Assembly (NCBI RefSeq): GCF_022605165.1
Contig: NC_063076.1
Location: 1,736,001-1,800,000, forward strand
Reading direction: 5' to 3'
Length of the DNA: 64,000 nt
DNA from: Purpureocillium takamizusanense
Taxonomy: Eukaryota > Ascomycota > Sordariomycetes > Hypocreales > Ophiocordycipitaceae
Each line of letters begins with the position of its first letter. Position 1 is the stretch's first letter. This document shows, piece after piece, positions 10,301-20,328 of this stretch. The notes below the pieces were generated by a model, which made no database searches, was not told the DNA's origin, and worked only from the letters and a program-made list of their open reading frames with translations. The translations under genes and the position numbers were made by a program.

Positions 10301-10924
10301 GAGGGCCTGCCTGGCGTCGGCCCTGTCACCGCAATCGAAATTCTGTCTGAATTCCCCGGAAAGCGGGGACTAGATGACTTCCGGGAATGGTGGACCGCAG
10401 TTCAATCCCAGAATCGACCCAAAGAGGCCGACGCCTCGTCGCCCTTCCGCAAAAAGTTCCGCAAGTCTCAGGCAACGAAGCTCTTTCTCCCCCCGGGCTT
10501 CCCGAACCCTGCAGTGTACGACGCGTACCTCCAGCCGGAAGTCGACCACAGCGCGGAAGCCTTCCAGTGGGGCGTGCCGGACCTGGAAGGGCTGCGGCGC
10601 TTCCTCATGGCGACGATCGGATGGAGCAAGGAGCGCACGGACGAGGTGCTGGTCCCCGTGATCCGGGACATGAACAGACGGGACGTAGAAGGCACGCAGA
10701 GCAACATCACGAGATACTTTGGGGGCGGCGTAGGTGTTGGGGCCAAGGAAGCCTTTGCGCCAAGACAAAAGGCTCAGGGCAGCAAGAGGATGCTGGCCGC
10801 GGTGGACAAGCTGCGAGCCAACGTTGGAGGCGCTGAAGGGGCCGCGGAGAGCAGCCAGAAGTCATCCAGCAAGCGGAGGAGGACGGCGAAGAGAGGGGCC
10901 GTTGTTGATGCTGAAGATGAATAG
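7370..10924 (+). CDS. rad2: DNA repair endonuclease Rad2/XPG (Rad13)
   Basis: Rad2/XPG makes the 3' incision in nucleotide excision repair and works with TFIIH in the nucleus. A single exon encodes 1184 residues. An in-frame ATG at 7310 exists, but the true start is 7370 because the mature FEN-family N-terminus must begin MGVNGLW. The XPG-N domain covers about residues 1-100, with metal-binding D30 and D77 (FVFDGGAP). A very long acidic spacer follows, as in all XPG proteins, and it binds TFIIH. The XPG-I domain begins near residue 880 with E903/E905 (MEAEAQCAEL), D924/D926 (TDDSDTFLFGG) and D975 (GSDYTEGLPGVGP, helix-hairpin-helix). Near the C-terminus QSNITRYF (1110-1117) is a PCNA-binding PIP box, followed by the basic nuclear signal KRRRTAKR. 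All catalytic residues are present. Confidence 0.96.
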   Translation: MGVNGLWTVVQPCARPTNLATLNRKRLAVDASIWIYQFLKAVRDKEGNALRNSHVVGFFRRICKLLWFGILPVFVFDGGAPALKRATIQRRQRRREGRRDDAVRTAGKLLAVQMQRIAVEEEEKRKKEQQDADVAAREARLQEDDVAAASTADVGYMAEIGMSPQEKAQSRRFHKQDAYHLPELDGGIASMGKPDDPRIMSVEELEEYARQFHNGEDINLYDFSKIDFDGDFFKSLPAPDRYNILNAARLRSRLRMGLSKDQLDDMFPDRMAFSRFQIERVKERNHLTQRLMAEVGMTGTDLTLGVNARVAGERDREYILVKNEGAEGGWALGVVSKDKDIGEAHKPIDVDAIQVQYQTKDAEEEEDDDDFEDVPIEGLNRLPKATPVNLGVTHAAREMAAQRQRFHENQSHATTSEQDDDESLFVGGNTGETASILGGEPQERMHPEEEDDLSRAIALSLKNQHDFDKDSDADEEFEDVPEAAPEWTQKAVKESRPIMSNSGSMIAHIVNNRASAAVPKRKEETAPHESDSEEDMQTVLARSRKAKAAQPKPVVENKKNPFDGPLPFPKLDWRKSLFAKGPTEEGRSDTGQADGSGIIADDMAGGFEAEQPQEQDGPLPLPPWLVDNTDIRESLKKQQDAEREINEEDRREAEEEERKMRRDMQDRLIEIDSSSDDGSDVEIVEIPPSPEPQDGQESLTIGAIEEATSGVEDAQSTASLVRGRSQVPTPESASEEQDTAQDPQGGSELFSEAGPASATPEPEFEDVPEVEPTAAPSAPVREESPLFPEAPQNASQSESQTQGGATLDDPFADVEYDEFSDAEDEELMMQMAAEAEEHARFASELNQKSAAQNKEDYEKELRALRNQQKKDRRDADEVTQVMISECQALLRLFGIPYITAPMEAEAQCAELVRLGIVDGIVTDDSDTFLFGGTRVYKNMFNSNKFVECYLGVDLENEMSLSREQLISLAQLLGSDYTEGLPGVGPVTAIEILSEFPGKRGLDDFREWWTAVQSQNRPKEADASSPFRKKFRKSQATKLFLPPGFPNPAVYDAYLQPEVDHSAEAFQWGVPDLEGLRRFLMATIGWSKERTDEVLVPVIRDMNRRDVEGTQSNITRYFGGGVGVGAKEAFAPRQKAQGSKRMLAAVDKLRANVGGAEGAAESSQKSSSKRRRTAKRGAVVDAEDE

Positions 10925-11479
10925 ACATGGTGGTGGCTATCTACGATGTATAAGTATGGCCTGGTCAAAGAGCTTCCCGCGCTCGCTCCGAGCCCCGGTC
11001 TGAGCTCAAGATCGTGCATGGCAAGAAGCAAGCCACCCGTCGTTGTCGAGGGATCTCGCACGGCTTTTACAAGTACAAAGGAGCAGCGCTTCATTCGCAA
11101 GGCTCTCAGCTCATGTACGAGCCTACAACCAGGCAATTTAATGCCATGAATTGATGGCAAGTCGCCGCATAAGTGCAGTCAAAGCTCGAAGCAAACATTT
11201 TCAGGGTTGTGGTGACGTCTTCAGGGTAGGAGGGAGGTTGCTCGAAGTTGTCGCATTCACTGCGCGCACCCCAGGGCACCGCGGTTAAACGCCGGCTCCG
11301 ACGCCACCCCCCCAGTCTTTGCAAGCCCAACGAACGTCCCTGAAACTCCGAGTCGCGCGACCAACTCTAACCCCACGATCTCGCACCATTTGCCCGCCCA
11401 CGTCGCCAACCGCGACCATCCGTTTCGGAGCCGCTCTTTTTTTCCTGCATCGCATCGCATAGCATTCGCACCCGCAGTT
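10925..11479. other. Spacer between rad2 and TFIIS gene
   Basis: This tandem-gene spacer holds the rad2 3' end and the promoter/leader of the TFIIS gene. The leader just before the ATG at 11480 is C/T-rich and contains GCATCGCATCGCATAGCATTC, a small repeat. No further gene is visible. Confidence 0.5.
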
Positions 11480-12650
11480 ATGCCCGCCATGATGGACCAG
11501 CGCGAGCTGGAGTCGCGCGTCAAGGCGCTCAACAAGTCGGTCGCCGCCAACGAGCCGCCCGAGAGCGCCATCAAGCTGCTCGACTCGCTCAAGAACGACG
11601 CCGCGCCGACGGAAGAGATGCTTCGGGTGAGTGCATAGCCCCCCTTCGGCCCCCCCGCAACCGGTGTCGTTTCGTCGCGTGTGGCTTGCGCCTTGGCGAC
11701 GCGTGCAAGGTGTATGCTGCTGCGTACGTGATTGCCGCGTTGCGAATGCGCCCGGCATTTGCCCCAGATGTGGGAGGCGTTTCGACCGGAGGCGAGCTGT
11801 TACTGACAAACGACTTTCTCTCTCGCAGGCGACCCGTGCCGGCATCATAGTCGGAAAGCTGCGCTCAAACCCGAACAAGGAGATCGCCCGTGCCGCGTCT
11901 GAACTCGTCATCAAGTGGAAGAAGCTCGTCGAGCAGGAGAAGAACTCGAAGCTCCAGAAGACCAAGGGCTCTCCTGCTCCCGCGCCGGCTTCGTCGCCCG
12001 CCGCTCCCGCCCCCACGAGCCTCAAGAAGACCTTCACGGGCGACCCGGAGAAGCGCAAGTACGACACTGACGGCGTAGACATCAAGCGCACCGACTCCAA
12101 CGTCCGCAACCAGTGCATCGGCCTCATGTACAATGGCCTCGCCTACCGGTCCACGGAGGCGGGCTCCGACGTCATCGCCAAGGCTGTTGCCGTCGAGCAT
12201 GCCATCTTCGTCGCCTACAAGGGCGAGACGGCCGACTACAAGAAGAAGATTCGCTCGCTCTTCTCCAACCTCAAGACCAAGTCTAACAAGGAGCTCGGTC
12301 CGCGCGTCATGTCGGGCGACATCTCCCCCGACAGATTCGCCGTCATGACCGACGAGGAGCTCAAGAGCGAGGACCAGCGCAAGAAGGACATTGAGCTGGA
12401 AAAGGAGAACATGAAGAAGGCGCAGGTGCCCATGGCGGAGAAGAGCATCAGCGACAGCCTCGAATGCGGCCGCTGTAAGAAGAAGAAGGTTAGCTATACG
12501 CAGGCACAAACGAGAAGCGCCGACGAGCCGATGACGACGTTTTGCGAATGCATGAACTGCGGTCATCGTTGGAAAGTAAGCGATGCCACATCCCGCCCAA
12601 CATGCATGTCGAGATGGCGCTGAGACTAACACGGCGGACAGTTCTCATAA
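11480..12650 (+). CDS. dst1: Transcription elongation factor TFIIS (Dst1)
   Basis: TFIIS rescues backtracked RNA polymerase II by stimulating cleavage of the nascent RNA in the active site. Three exons fit: 11480-11626, 11829-12575 and 12642-12650, giving 300 residues, the usual size. The N-terminal LW/TFIIS-N domain spans about residues 1-85 (AARAASELVIKWKKL-type end). The central polymerase-binding domain starts near FTGDPEKRKYDTDG and includes LRS-type KIRSLFSNLK. The C-terminal zinc ribbon has C262/C265 and C290/C293 with the catalytic acidic pair in RSADEPMTTF (D281, E282). The last exon adds only Phe, Ser and the stop. Its target, RPB1, lies 37 kb downstream in the same window. Confidence 0.95.
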
Positions 12651-13110
12651 AAAGTTCGAGCGTCGGCGGGCTACAAGGCGTTTTCAATTCGCGACGGTAA
12701 CGGGAGTAGGTCATTTCGCATTGGCGTGCGTGGTATCAAAGTCCGGGGCGACCGGGCGCGCGGGACTGGGAGTTTGGGAACGAGATATATATCACTGCGA
12801 CTTGGCAACGCGCACGACGGCTCAAGGGACTGGGCATGCGTTTGTGCTTTTCATCTTTATTTGTTTCTTTCTTCGTCTCATGCCTCATCCCTTTCTTTCT
12901 GCGTTGCTGACGCTGACGGGTTAGTTTGCATGGGTGGAGGTGGTTATTTTTGGTTGGGCCCTGCTTCCGCTGCTCGCGTGTGCGATGCAGAGTGTTAGAT
13001 TCGAGACACGGCCGCCAGTACATTTTAGACCGTCTATTTTGTTTGTCAGAATAGGACCTTTCTTCAGCGACTCGGAAAGACGAGGCCATGCACAGTGGTA
13101 TCTATATAAT
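12651..13110. other. Convergent 3' region, no gene
   Basis: This gap lies between the ends of the TFIIS gene (+) and the cysteine synthase-like gene (-). It contains a T-rich stretch at about 12840-12900 suited to 3' end formation. The long plus-strand open frame that starts at 12934 runs mostly antisense to the next gene and is a shadow. Confidence 0.55.
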
Positions 13111-14532
13111 CTATGGGGATGGCGGGCGAGTGATGCCCAGCTCCTGGAACAGGTCGATGGCCTCTTCCTCCTCGAGACCCATCTCCTTGATGCGCTTCCA
13201 AAACTTGCTCAGGTGTCGGGTGCCCGAGTCGCACAAGATGGTGACGACGCGGCTCCCCTCGGGCAGGGCCATGGCGGCCTGGACAGCGGCGACGCAGTTA
13301 ACGGAACTGCTGCTGCCGACAAAGATGCCGTCGTTCTCGACGAGCCAGCGGGCCATGCGGCAGGCCTGCTCGTCGGAGACCTTGACGGCGTCGTCGATGA
13401 GGTCCCTGCCGGCCTCGAGGTTCTCGGTGACGCGGTTGATGCCGATGCCCTCGACGATGGAGTCGACCTGCTGGCGGCGGCGGGTGCCCTCGCGCTCCGT
13501 CGACGAGTACATGACGCCGTGGGTGATTTTATTGTAGAGGCCGCTCCCCTGGGGGTCGGCGAGGACGACGCGCAGGGCGTCGAGCTTGGCCTCGAGCTTG
13601 AGGTAGCGGGCGACGCCCGAGATGGTGCCGCCGGTGCCAGCGCCGGCGACGAAGGCGTCGAGGCGGCCACCGTCGGTCTGGGCCCAGATCTCGGGCCCCG
13701 TGGTGGCGAAGTGGGCGTGCCAGTTGGCCTCGGACTCGAACTGGTTGGCGAAGAAGCCGCGGCTGCCGTCGTCGGCGCGGCGCTCGTGCTCGGCGGCGCG
13801 GGCGCGGGCGAGGTTGACGAAGTGGCGGGGGCTGGTGATGGGGGCGACGGGGACGCGCTCGACGCGGGCGCCGAGGTGATGCAGCAGGTCCGACTTCTCG
13901 AGGGCCTGGTCGTCGGGCATGCAGATGTGGGCGCGGTAGCCGCGGGCGCGGGCGAGGGTGGCGAGGGAGATGCCCGTGCTGCCGACGGTGCCCTCGTAGA
14001 TGGTGTCGCCGCGACCCGGACGCAGCAGGCCGCGGCGCTCGGCCTCGGCGATCATGGACAGGGCGACGCGGTCCTTGGGGCTGTTGCCGGCGCCGTTGAG
14101 GAACTCGGCCTTTGCGAGGATGGTGCGGCCCGTGGCGACGGAAAGGGAGTGGATCTCGACGAGGGGCGTGTTGCCGATGCACGACTCGATGCCGGCCGCG
14201 ACCGCGGTGCTTTTGCTGTCGCCATCGAAAGCCGAGGGGACGGGCAGCGGCGCCGTCGTCGGCCATGACGATGGCTCCTGCTCCTCGCGGTCCTCAAGCT
14301 GCACGGGCGCTCCGCCGCCGCCCCAAAAGAAGCTGCTCCGCCGTCGGCGCGGACCGGCGGACGAGCGGGCGGCGGCCCCCCTCCTGCGACGGCTGCCATC
14401 CCTGCTGCCCTGGTACCACTGCTCCAGGTCCGGGTAAAAGTCCTTGAAGCCGAGGGTGACGAGGATGCCGGCGGCGAAAGCGGCGGCGAGGGCGGCGGAC
14501 CCGTAGGCCTTGGGGTGGTCGCTCAGAGACAT
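13111..14532 (-). CDS. Membrane-anchored cysteine synthase-like PLP enzyme
   Basis: This is a fold-type II PLP enzyme of the cysteine synthase/CBS family with 473 residues in one exon. Residues 10-29 form a hydrophobic segment followed by an Arg-rich stretch (RRRRG, PRRRRSS), suggesting a membrane anchor or mitochondrial surface targeting. The catalytic domain starts near residue 112. The PLP lysine is K153 in NGAGNSPKDR, the substrate-loop motif is EGTVGSTGIS (180-189), and the phosphate-binding glycine loop is GAGTGGTISG. The usual loop is GTSGNTG, so this protein belongs to the divergent fungal branch related to yeast YGR012W/Mcy1, for which a mitochondrial location is known. The true substrate is uncertain. 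It shares a 462-base promoter region with the mitochondrial methyltransferase gene on the other strand. Confidence 0.88.
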   Translation of the reverse strand: MSLSDHPKAYGSAALAAAFAAGILVTLGFKDFYPDLEQWYQGSRDGSRRRRGAAARSSAGPRRRRSSFFWGGGGAPVQLEDREEQEPSSWPTTAPLPVPSAFDGDSKSTAVAAGIESCIGNTPLVEIHSLSVATGRTILAKAEFLNGAGNSPKDRVALSMIAEAERRGLLRPGRGDTIYEGTVGSTGISLATLARARGYRAHICMPDDQALEKSDLLHHLGARVERVPVAPITSPRHFVNLARARAAEHERRADDGSRGFFANQFESEANWHAHFATTGPEIWAQTDGGRLDAFVAGAGTGGTISGVARYLKLEAKLDALRVVLADPQGSGLYNKITHGVMYSSTEREGTRRRQQVDSIVEGIGINRVTENLEAGRDLIDDAVKVSDEQACRMARWLVENDGIFVGSSSSVNCVAAVQAAMALPEGSRVVTILCDSGTRHLSKFWKRIKEMGLEEEEAIDLFQELGITRPPSP

Positions 14533-14994
14533 GTTTGTCTTGTGACGATGAGGGCGATTATATGAGTTCCATAGCCTGAGGATGATTGTGGTGATGGTGC
14601 TCAATAGCAGCGGCCTGGGGCATAGTCCGAAGACGGGTGGATGGGCGGTGGTGAGGTTTCGGAATCGGGATCTGATGTCATGAGGGTTCCTGGCCTGTTT
14701 GGGAAATCGTGAAAGAAAATACATGGACAAATTCCATGCTAAAAAGGTACCCCTGCTTGGCAGGCGTTTTGCGACACACCCCACCACTCACCCACGCGCA
14801 CACCCGCCAGCGCCCAGCGCAGTGCAGGCACCTTCGGATCATTCCACCCCCCGATCGCCGGCCAATAATGGAGCTCCGGCCAGCAATTGCTTGCCGTCCT
14901 TCAACCTGCAAGTCGACGCACCACCACCACCACCTCCTCCACCTCCACCTTCAACCGAACTGGCTGCTGCCCCTCGCCGAGCAAGCCGCCCGCC
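14533..14994. promoter_or_regulatory. Divergent promoter region, cysteine synthase-like gene / NDUFAF7 gene
   Basis: Two divergent genes start on either side of this 462-base gap. The half before 14995 is C-rich with CACCACCACC repeats. No TATA box stands out. Shared control of the two mitochondrial genes is possible but is only an inference. Confidence 0.5.
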
Positions 14995-16704
14995 ATGGAC
15001 TCCCCCGTCGTGGCCCAGCTCTTCCGGCAGCTGTTTCGCCATCGGCCGCGGGGATGTCAGGGCCTGCCGCCCCCAACTCTCGTCGTCCATGGACGCTCGC
15101 CTCGCCGCAGCGCCTCCGTTTCGGCTGGCGCGCACCACTATCTCCACACGAACGGACACTCCTGCTCCTCCCGCTCGTACGCGACGAGAGCTTCCCGCGA
15201 CCGAGGCATGAAGTCCAACGAGAGCCGCTGGCAGCAGCGCACACACATCATGCCCGAGGACAGGAGAGAAGAGTTCGCCGAGTACCCGTACATGTCCATC
15301 CAAGACCTCAAGCGGCGCACCGAGCGCCCGCGCAAGGTCAAGATGCTGCTCCGCGACTTCATCGACGGTTCGTCCGCGCTGCCCTCTGCTGCTTTGCCCG
15401 TGACGCCCGACTGACCAATGGATCCATTGGGCGGCGACCTGCAGACTCGCTGTACAACCCCTCGTACGGCTACTTCTCTAAGCAGGCAGTCATCTTCAGT
15501 CCCGGCGAGCCCTTTGACTTCAATGTCATGCGCGACGAGCTCGAGTTCCAGTCAGAGCTAGGCCGTCGGTATACCGAGTTCGAGGATGCCCTCGACGACG
15601 CAGAGGGCAGCGAGAACCCGACCCGCCAGCTGTGGCACACGCCCACGGAGCTGTTCCGTCCCTTTTACGGCGAGGCCATCGCCCGCTACCTCGTCTCCAA
15701 CTACCGCCTTACCACCTATCCCTACGACGATCTGCTCATCTACGAGATGGGCGCCGGCCGCGGCACCCTCATGCTCAACATACTCGATTACATCCGCGAG
15801 GTCGACCCTCAGGTCTACGCCCGCACCCGCTACAACATCATCGAGATCTCCCCATCCCTTGCCGACCTGCAGAGCCGTCACCTGCTCTCCACCGCCGAGT
15901 CGCGCGGCCACCGCGAGCGCGTCGATATCATCAACAAGAGCATCTTCGAGTGGGACCGCTACGAGCCCTCCCCCTGCTTCTTCCTCGCCATGGAGGTTTT
16001 TGACAACTTTGCCCACGACGGCATTCGCTACGACATGGCCACCGAGGAACCCCTTCAGGGCCACGTTCTCATCGACGGAGACGGCGACTTCTACGAGTTT
16101 TACGTCCACGAGCTCGACCCTGTCGCCGCCCGCTTCTTCCGCGTCCGCCACGCCGCCACTGGCGGCCAGTATCCCAAACCCTACCACTCCAATCCCGTCC
16201 TGCGCTACCTCTCCACCAAGATGCCCTTCGCCGCCAACCTCTCGGACCCCGAGTTCATTCCCACCCGCCTCATGCAGTTCTTCGACGTCCTCGAGAAGTT
16301 CTTCCCCGCCCACCGCCTCGTGACGTCCGACTTTGACGCCCTGCCCCAGGCCGTCAGGGGTCTCAACGCCCCCGTCGTGCAGACGCGGTACCAGCGACGC
16401 ATGGTGCCCGTCACGACGCCCCTGGTAATTCTGGCCCCCTTGCCATCTCCCCCTTTCGTGAATGCTGACTGATGGCGCCGGCGCGCACATGCAGGTCCAT
16501 CAGGGGTACTTTGACATCCTTTTCCCCACCGACTTCCGCATCACCGAGGCCATCTACCGCGCCATCACGGGCAAGCTCACGCGCGTCATGTCTCACGGCG
16601 ACTTTATGCGCCGCTGGGCCTACGTCGAGGACACGGAGACGCGCAGCGGCGAGAATCCACTGCTGACGCACTACCGCAACGCCAGCGTCCTCGTGACTGT
16701 ATGA
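14995..16704 (+). CDS. Mitochondrial protein arginine methyltransferase NDUFAF7 (MidA/DUF185 family)
   Basis: NDUFAF7 dimethylates an arginine of a complex I subunit and is needed for complex I assembly. Three exons fit: 14995-15367, 15445-16424 and 16495-16704. The N-terminal ~75 residues are rich in Arg and Ser (HRPRGCQGLPP, RSASVSAGAHH), consistent with a mitochondrial presequence. The SAM-binding region is YEMGAGRGTLMLNILDY, with the post-I motif YNIIEISPSLADLQ. The family signature near the start of the core is DSLYNPSYGYFSKQAVIF. Further conserved blocks are FFLAMEVFDNFAHD and the tail VHQGYFDILFPTDF. The family is identified clearly. Function is inferred from the family and the presequence. 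Confidence 0.9.
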
Positions 16705-17223
16705 GTATGCCGACTGTGGGGCTCGCCCGTTGTGGCTATTGGAAGGAAAGTCTGCATGAGTGGTGTGCGCATCATTGCTGCGGCGGTGGCTGTAACATAT
16801 ATAGACGTGTACATGTACATAGAGAAAGGAACGGCATGACAGGCGAATATACCCCCTTCTGGCTCGGCAATCGCTCGTATACTATTGCCGCCGCTCACCC
16901 AGTTGCCACCTGAGCTACACCCGAGCTACAGGGAGGACTCAATCGTGACGTCTATTTCTGTCAACCGAGCCAGACGGCAAACCCCTCCCCCTTTTCGGGT
17001 CCTAGTCTGCGTCGTCGACCTTCAAACTAGTATTTTTCACACTCGCGCCGGAAACATGCCCACCCTAACCGAAGTTGGCATCTAGTTAATTCCCCAAAAA
17101 AGCCCAAGATCCATCCACCTATCTAATCAGGCGGCGGGGGGTTGGCCGAACGACGACGACGCGATAGACATCCCCCCCTCCAACCGACCTCATCCATCCC
17201 AGCTCATGTTACATAAATCCATC
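16705..17223. other. Convergent 3' region, no gene
   Basis: This is the gap between the 3' ends of the NDUFAF7 gene (+) and the AlaRS gene (-). It is ordinary mixed sequence with ATATATAGACGTGTACATGTACATAG-like AT-rich patches near 16798-16822, suitable for polyadenylation. No gene is seen. Confidence 0.5.
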
Positions 17224-20200
17224 CTACAGCTTCAGCTTCTCATCCAGCCACTTCGTCGCCGTCTCCACACCGTCGTCAATCTTGTCCGGGTTGGTGCCCT
17301 GGCCCTGCCGTGTGGGCTCCTTGCCGCCAGACCGGCCGCCGACAACTTCGGACACCGAAGCCGCCCACTTCTCGGCGGTGACGCCCTGGGACGCGAGATG
17401 CTAAACAAGACTGTCAGTAAAAATCCAGGACCAAGTCAATTCGCTGCAGCGGCAAGGGAACGTACCGAGCCGACAAACACGCCATGAACCACGGCGCCGT
17501 CTTCCTTGCTGCCGCCAAAGAGATAGACAGACTTCTCCTTGTCCTTGCCCTGGAAGTGCTTGATCACCTCCGTTAAGGCCTTGGCGTTGCCGCCAATGGG
17601 CAGCCTGCCGACGAACCACTTGGCGTCCTCGTTCTTCTCAAAGTGCTTGAGCACCGTGTCGAGGGCCGTCTTGGTCTCGGCCTTCTGACGCTTCTTCTGC
17701 TCGTTGACGACCGACGTGGTAATCTTTTGGAACCGCTGGTTGAACTCATCCTTGGTGAGGGTAGAGATGACCAGCTGGCTCAGTTCTTGCGACACGGCCT
17801 TGACCTGAGCCTCCTTCTCGGCACCGAACGGCAACGCCTCGAGCGCATCCAGCGTCTTGGCAAACTCGGCTGCCTCTCGCTGCACCTGGTGCGCCGCCTC
17901 GCCAGTGTAGGCGATGATACGGCGGATACCCTTGGCGATGCCGCTCTCCTCGACGATGACGAGGTCCTTGATCAGGCCCGTCTGCTCGACGTGGGTACCG
18001 CCGCAGAATTCGACACTATACTCGCGCCATTCTGGCTTCTTCGGGTCCTTGAGCATAGTGTCGACGTCCATGCCAATCGACACAACGCGCACGGGGTTGG
18101 GGTATGTCTCGCCAAACACGGCACGGACGCCCTCGATCTGGCGCGCAAGGTCCAGATCAACATCCTTGGAGAAGATCTTATAGTTCTTCCGGATGTCGGC
18201 GTTCGACATGTCCTCAATTTTCCTAAGCTCGTCGATCTTGACCTGAGCCTTGTGCGAAAAGTCAAATCGCAGCTTCTCGTTGTCGACCAAAGAGCCCTTC
18301 TGGTTGATGTCATCACCCAGCACTTGTCGCAGCGAGTGGTTGAGTACATGCGTGCCGGAATGGTTGTTGCGAATCGGCGACCGCCGGAGTTCGTCGTACT
18401 CGCAGATGACCTTGTCGCCGGCCGACAGCTCGCCATACTCAATGTAACCGCTGTGAAGGATATAGCCGCCGTACTCCTGGACGTCCATGACCTTGAACTC
18501 GGCGACGTCGTCGATGACGATTCGGCCGGTGTCGGCAACCTGACCACCAGACTCGGCATAGAAGTTGGTGCTGTCCAGCAGGATGCCGATGGCAGTTTTC
18601 GGCTTCAAGTCCTTGGTGGAGTTGTGGAAGGTCTTGCCATCGAAGATGAGCTGCACCTTGCCCGTGCTATCACCCTTGACGAATTTGCTGTCGTCGTTGG
18701 TCCGGCTGACCTTGCGCTGCTGCTCCAGCTCCGCAATCTGGTGCACATCGAGCTTCGCAAACGTCTCCACCGACTCCTTGACGGCCTTGCTGGCCTCACG
18801 CGCCTTCTCCTTGGCGACGTTCACCTCCTCCTCGTCGATGTCTAGGCCGCGCTCCTCCGCCATCAACTTGGTCAAATCGACCGGGAATCCAAAGGTATCA
18901 TAGAGCCTCCACACGATGTCACCGTCAAGCTTCTTGACGTTGTCCTTGGCCGCCTTGGCGGCGTACTTTTCGAACTGAGCCTCGCCACGGTCCAGCGTCC
19001 GCGAGAACGCCTCCTCCTCTTCGTCGAGAATCTCCTTGAGATCTACCTGCTTCTTGACCAGCTCGGGGAACTGCTCGCCCATATGATCAACCAACGCAGG
19101 CAGGATCTTGGAGAAGAAGGAGCCAATCTCGGCGTTGAGGTATTTGCGCGCATATCGCACGCCTCGTCGCAGGATTCGTCGAATAACGTAGCCGCGGCCG
19201 TCGTTGTTGGGCACTGCGCCGTCGGAAATCGCAAACGACAGGGTTCGGATGTGGTCCGCAACGACTCGGTAGGCGGTGTCGATACCGTCTGCGTCGTCCT
19301 TGCCGTACTTGTCGGTGTAGGGCCTGACGCCCGTGACCTCCTGGATCTGCTTGAACAGCGGAGTGAAACAGTCGGTGGCGTAGTTGGACTCGGTGTTCTG
19401 CAGCGCAGAGACCAGGCGCTCATAGCCCATGCCAGTGTCGATGTGTTTGGCGGGCAGGGGCTTCAGGCTCTTGTCTTTTTGACGATCGAACTGCATGAAG
19501 ACAATGTTCCAGATCTCGACGACCATGGGGTCGTCCTCGTTGACGAGGCTCGCCGCGTTGCGTCCGCCGATTTTGTCGTAGTGCACTTCGCTGCAGGGAC
19601 CGCAAGGACCCTGATCGCCCATCTCCCAGAAGTTATCCTTCATGTTTCCGGGGAGGATGTGGTCCTCGGGGACACCAATGGCCTTCCACAGCTCCTTGGC
19701 CTCCAGATCGGGTTCGAGGTTCAGGGACGGGCTGCCCTCAAAGTATGTGACGTAAAGGCGCGACGGATCCAGTCCGTAGACCTTTGTGAGCAGCTCCCAC
19801 GACATGGCGATGGCCTCCTTCTTGAAGTAGTCGCCGAAGGACCAGTTGCCCAACATCTCGAAGAAGGTATGGTGGTAGCTGTCCTTGCCGACATCGTCGA
19901 GGTCGTTGTGCTTGCCGCCGGCGCGGATGACTTTTTGCGAATCGGCAGCGCGCTTGAGGCTGGCCATGGGGTCCGACTTGCCAATGGTGCCGAGGAAGAT
20001 GGGCTTGAACTGGTTCATGCCCGCGTTGGTGAAGAGCAGCGTGGGGTCATTGTGGGGGACCACGGAGCCGGAGGGCACTGTCACGAAGGATCAGCATGCG
20101 CAGCGGAAAATATAGATGGATGGCGTGCGGCATCAAGAGTCCGGACCGAACGCAAGAGAGCGTGAAAGCCCCGGCTAGGCGTTGCGTTTCGGCGGCGCGA

Positions 20201-20328
20201 GACCGTTGAAGGGTGGGTGGCGACGGGCCCAAAAGGCAAAAGAACTTACCGATAGCGTGACCCCGCTGCTCGAAGAAGTCGAAGAAGGTCTTGCGCACCT
20301 TCTGCGCGGGCCACTGGATCTCGCTCAT
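17224..20328 (-). CDS. ala1: Alanyl-tRNA synthetase, cytosolic form (possible mitochondrial form from upstream ACG)
   Basis: AlaRS charges tRNA-Ala. Three exons fit: 20250-20328, 17466-20077 and 17224-17400, giving 955 residues, the usual length. The start [24 protein letters not shown] is the conserved cytosolic N-terminus. The class II catalytic core includes [22 protein letters not shown] and [15 protein letters not shown]. The editing domain has [16 protein letters not shown] and the C-terminal zinc site [12 protein letters not shown]. The last exon ends in [11 protein letters not shown]. There is no second AlaRS in view. Fungi usually make both cytosolic and mitochondrial enzymes from one gene, and the frame remains open upstream of the ATG with a basic leader (RILATRVPAISCLRRLYS) but no AUG. 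See the separate regulatory entry. Confidence 0.96.

Noticed and set aside
12934..14268. 444-codon open frame on the plus strand
   Set aside because: It lies antisense to the cysteine synthase-like gene, has a Gly/Ala/Asp/Val-rich composition and no family similarity. It is a shadow caused by strong third-position GC bias.
17643..20165. Two long plus-strand open frames (400 and 360 codons)
   Set aside because: Both are antisense to the AlaRS coding exon and resemble no protein. They mirror the codon bias of the real gene.
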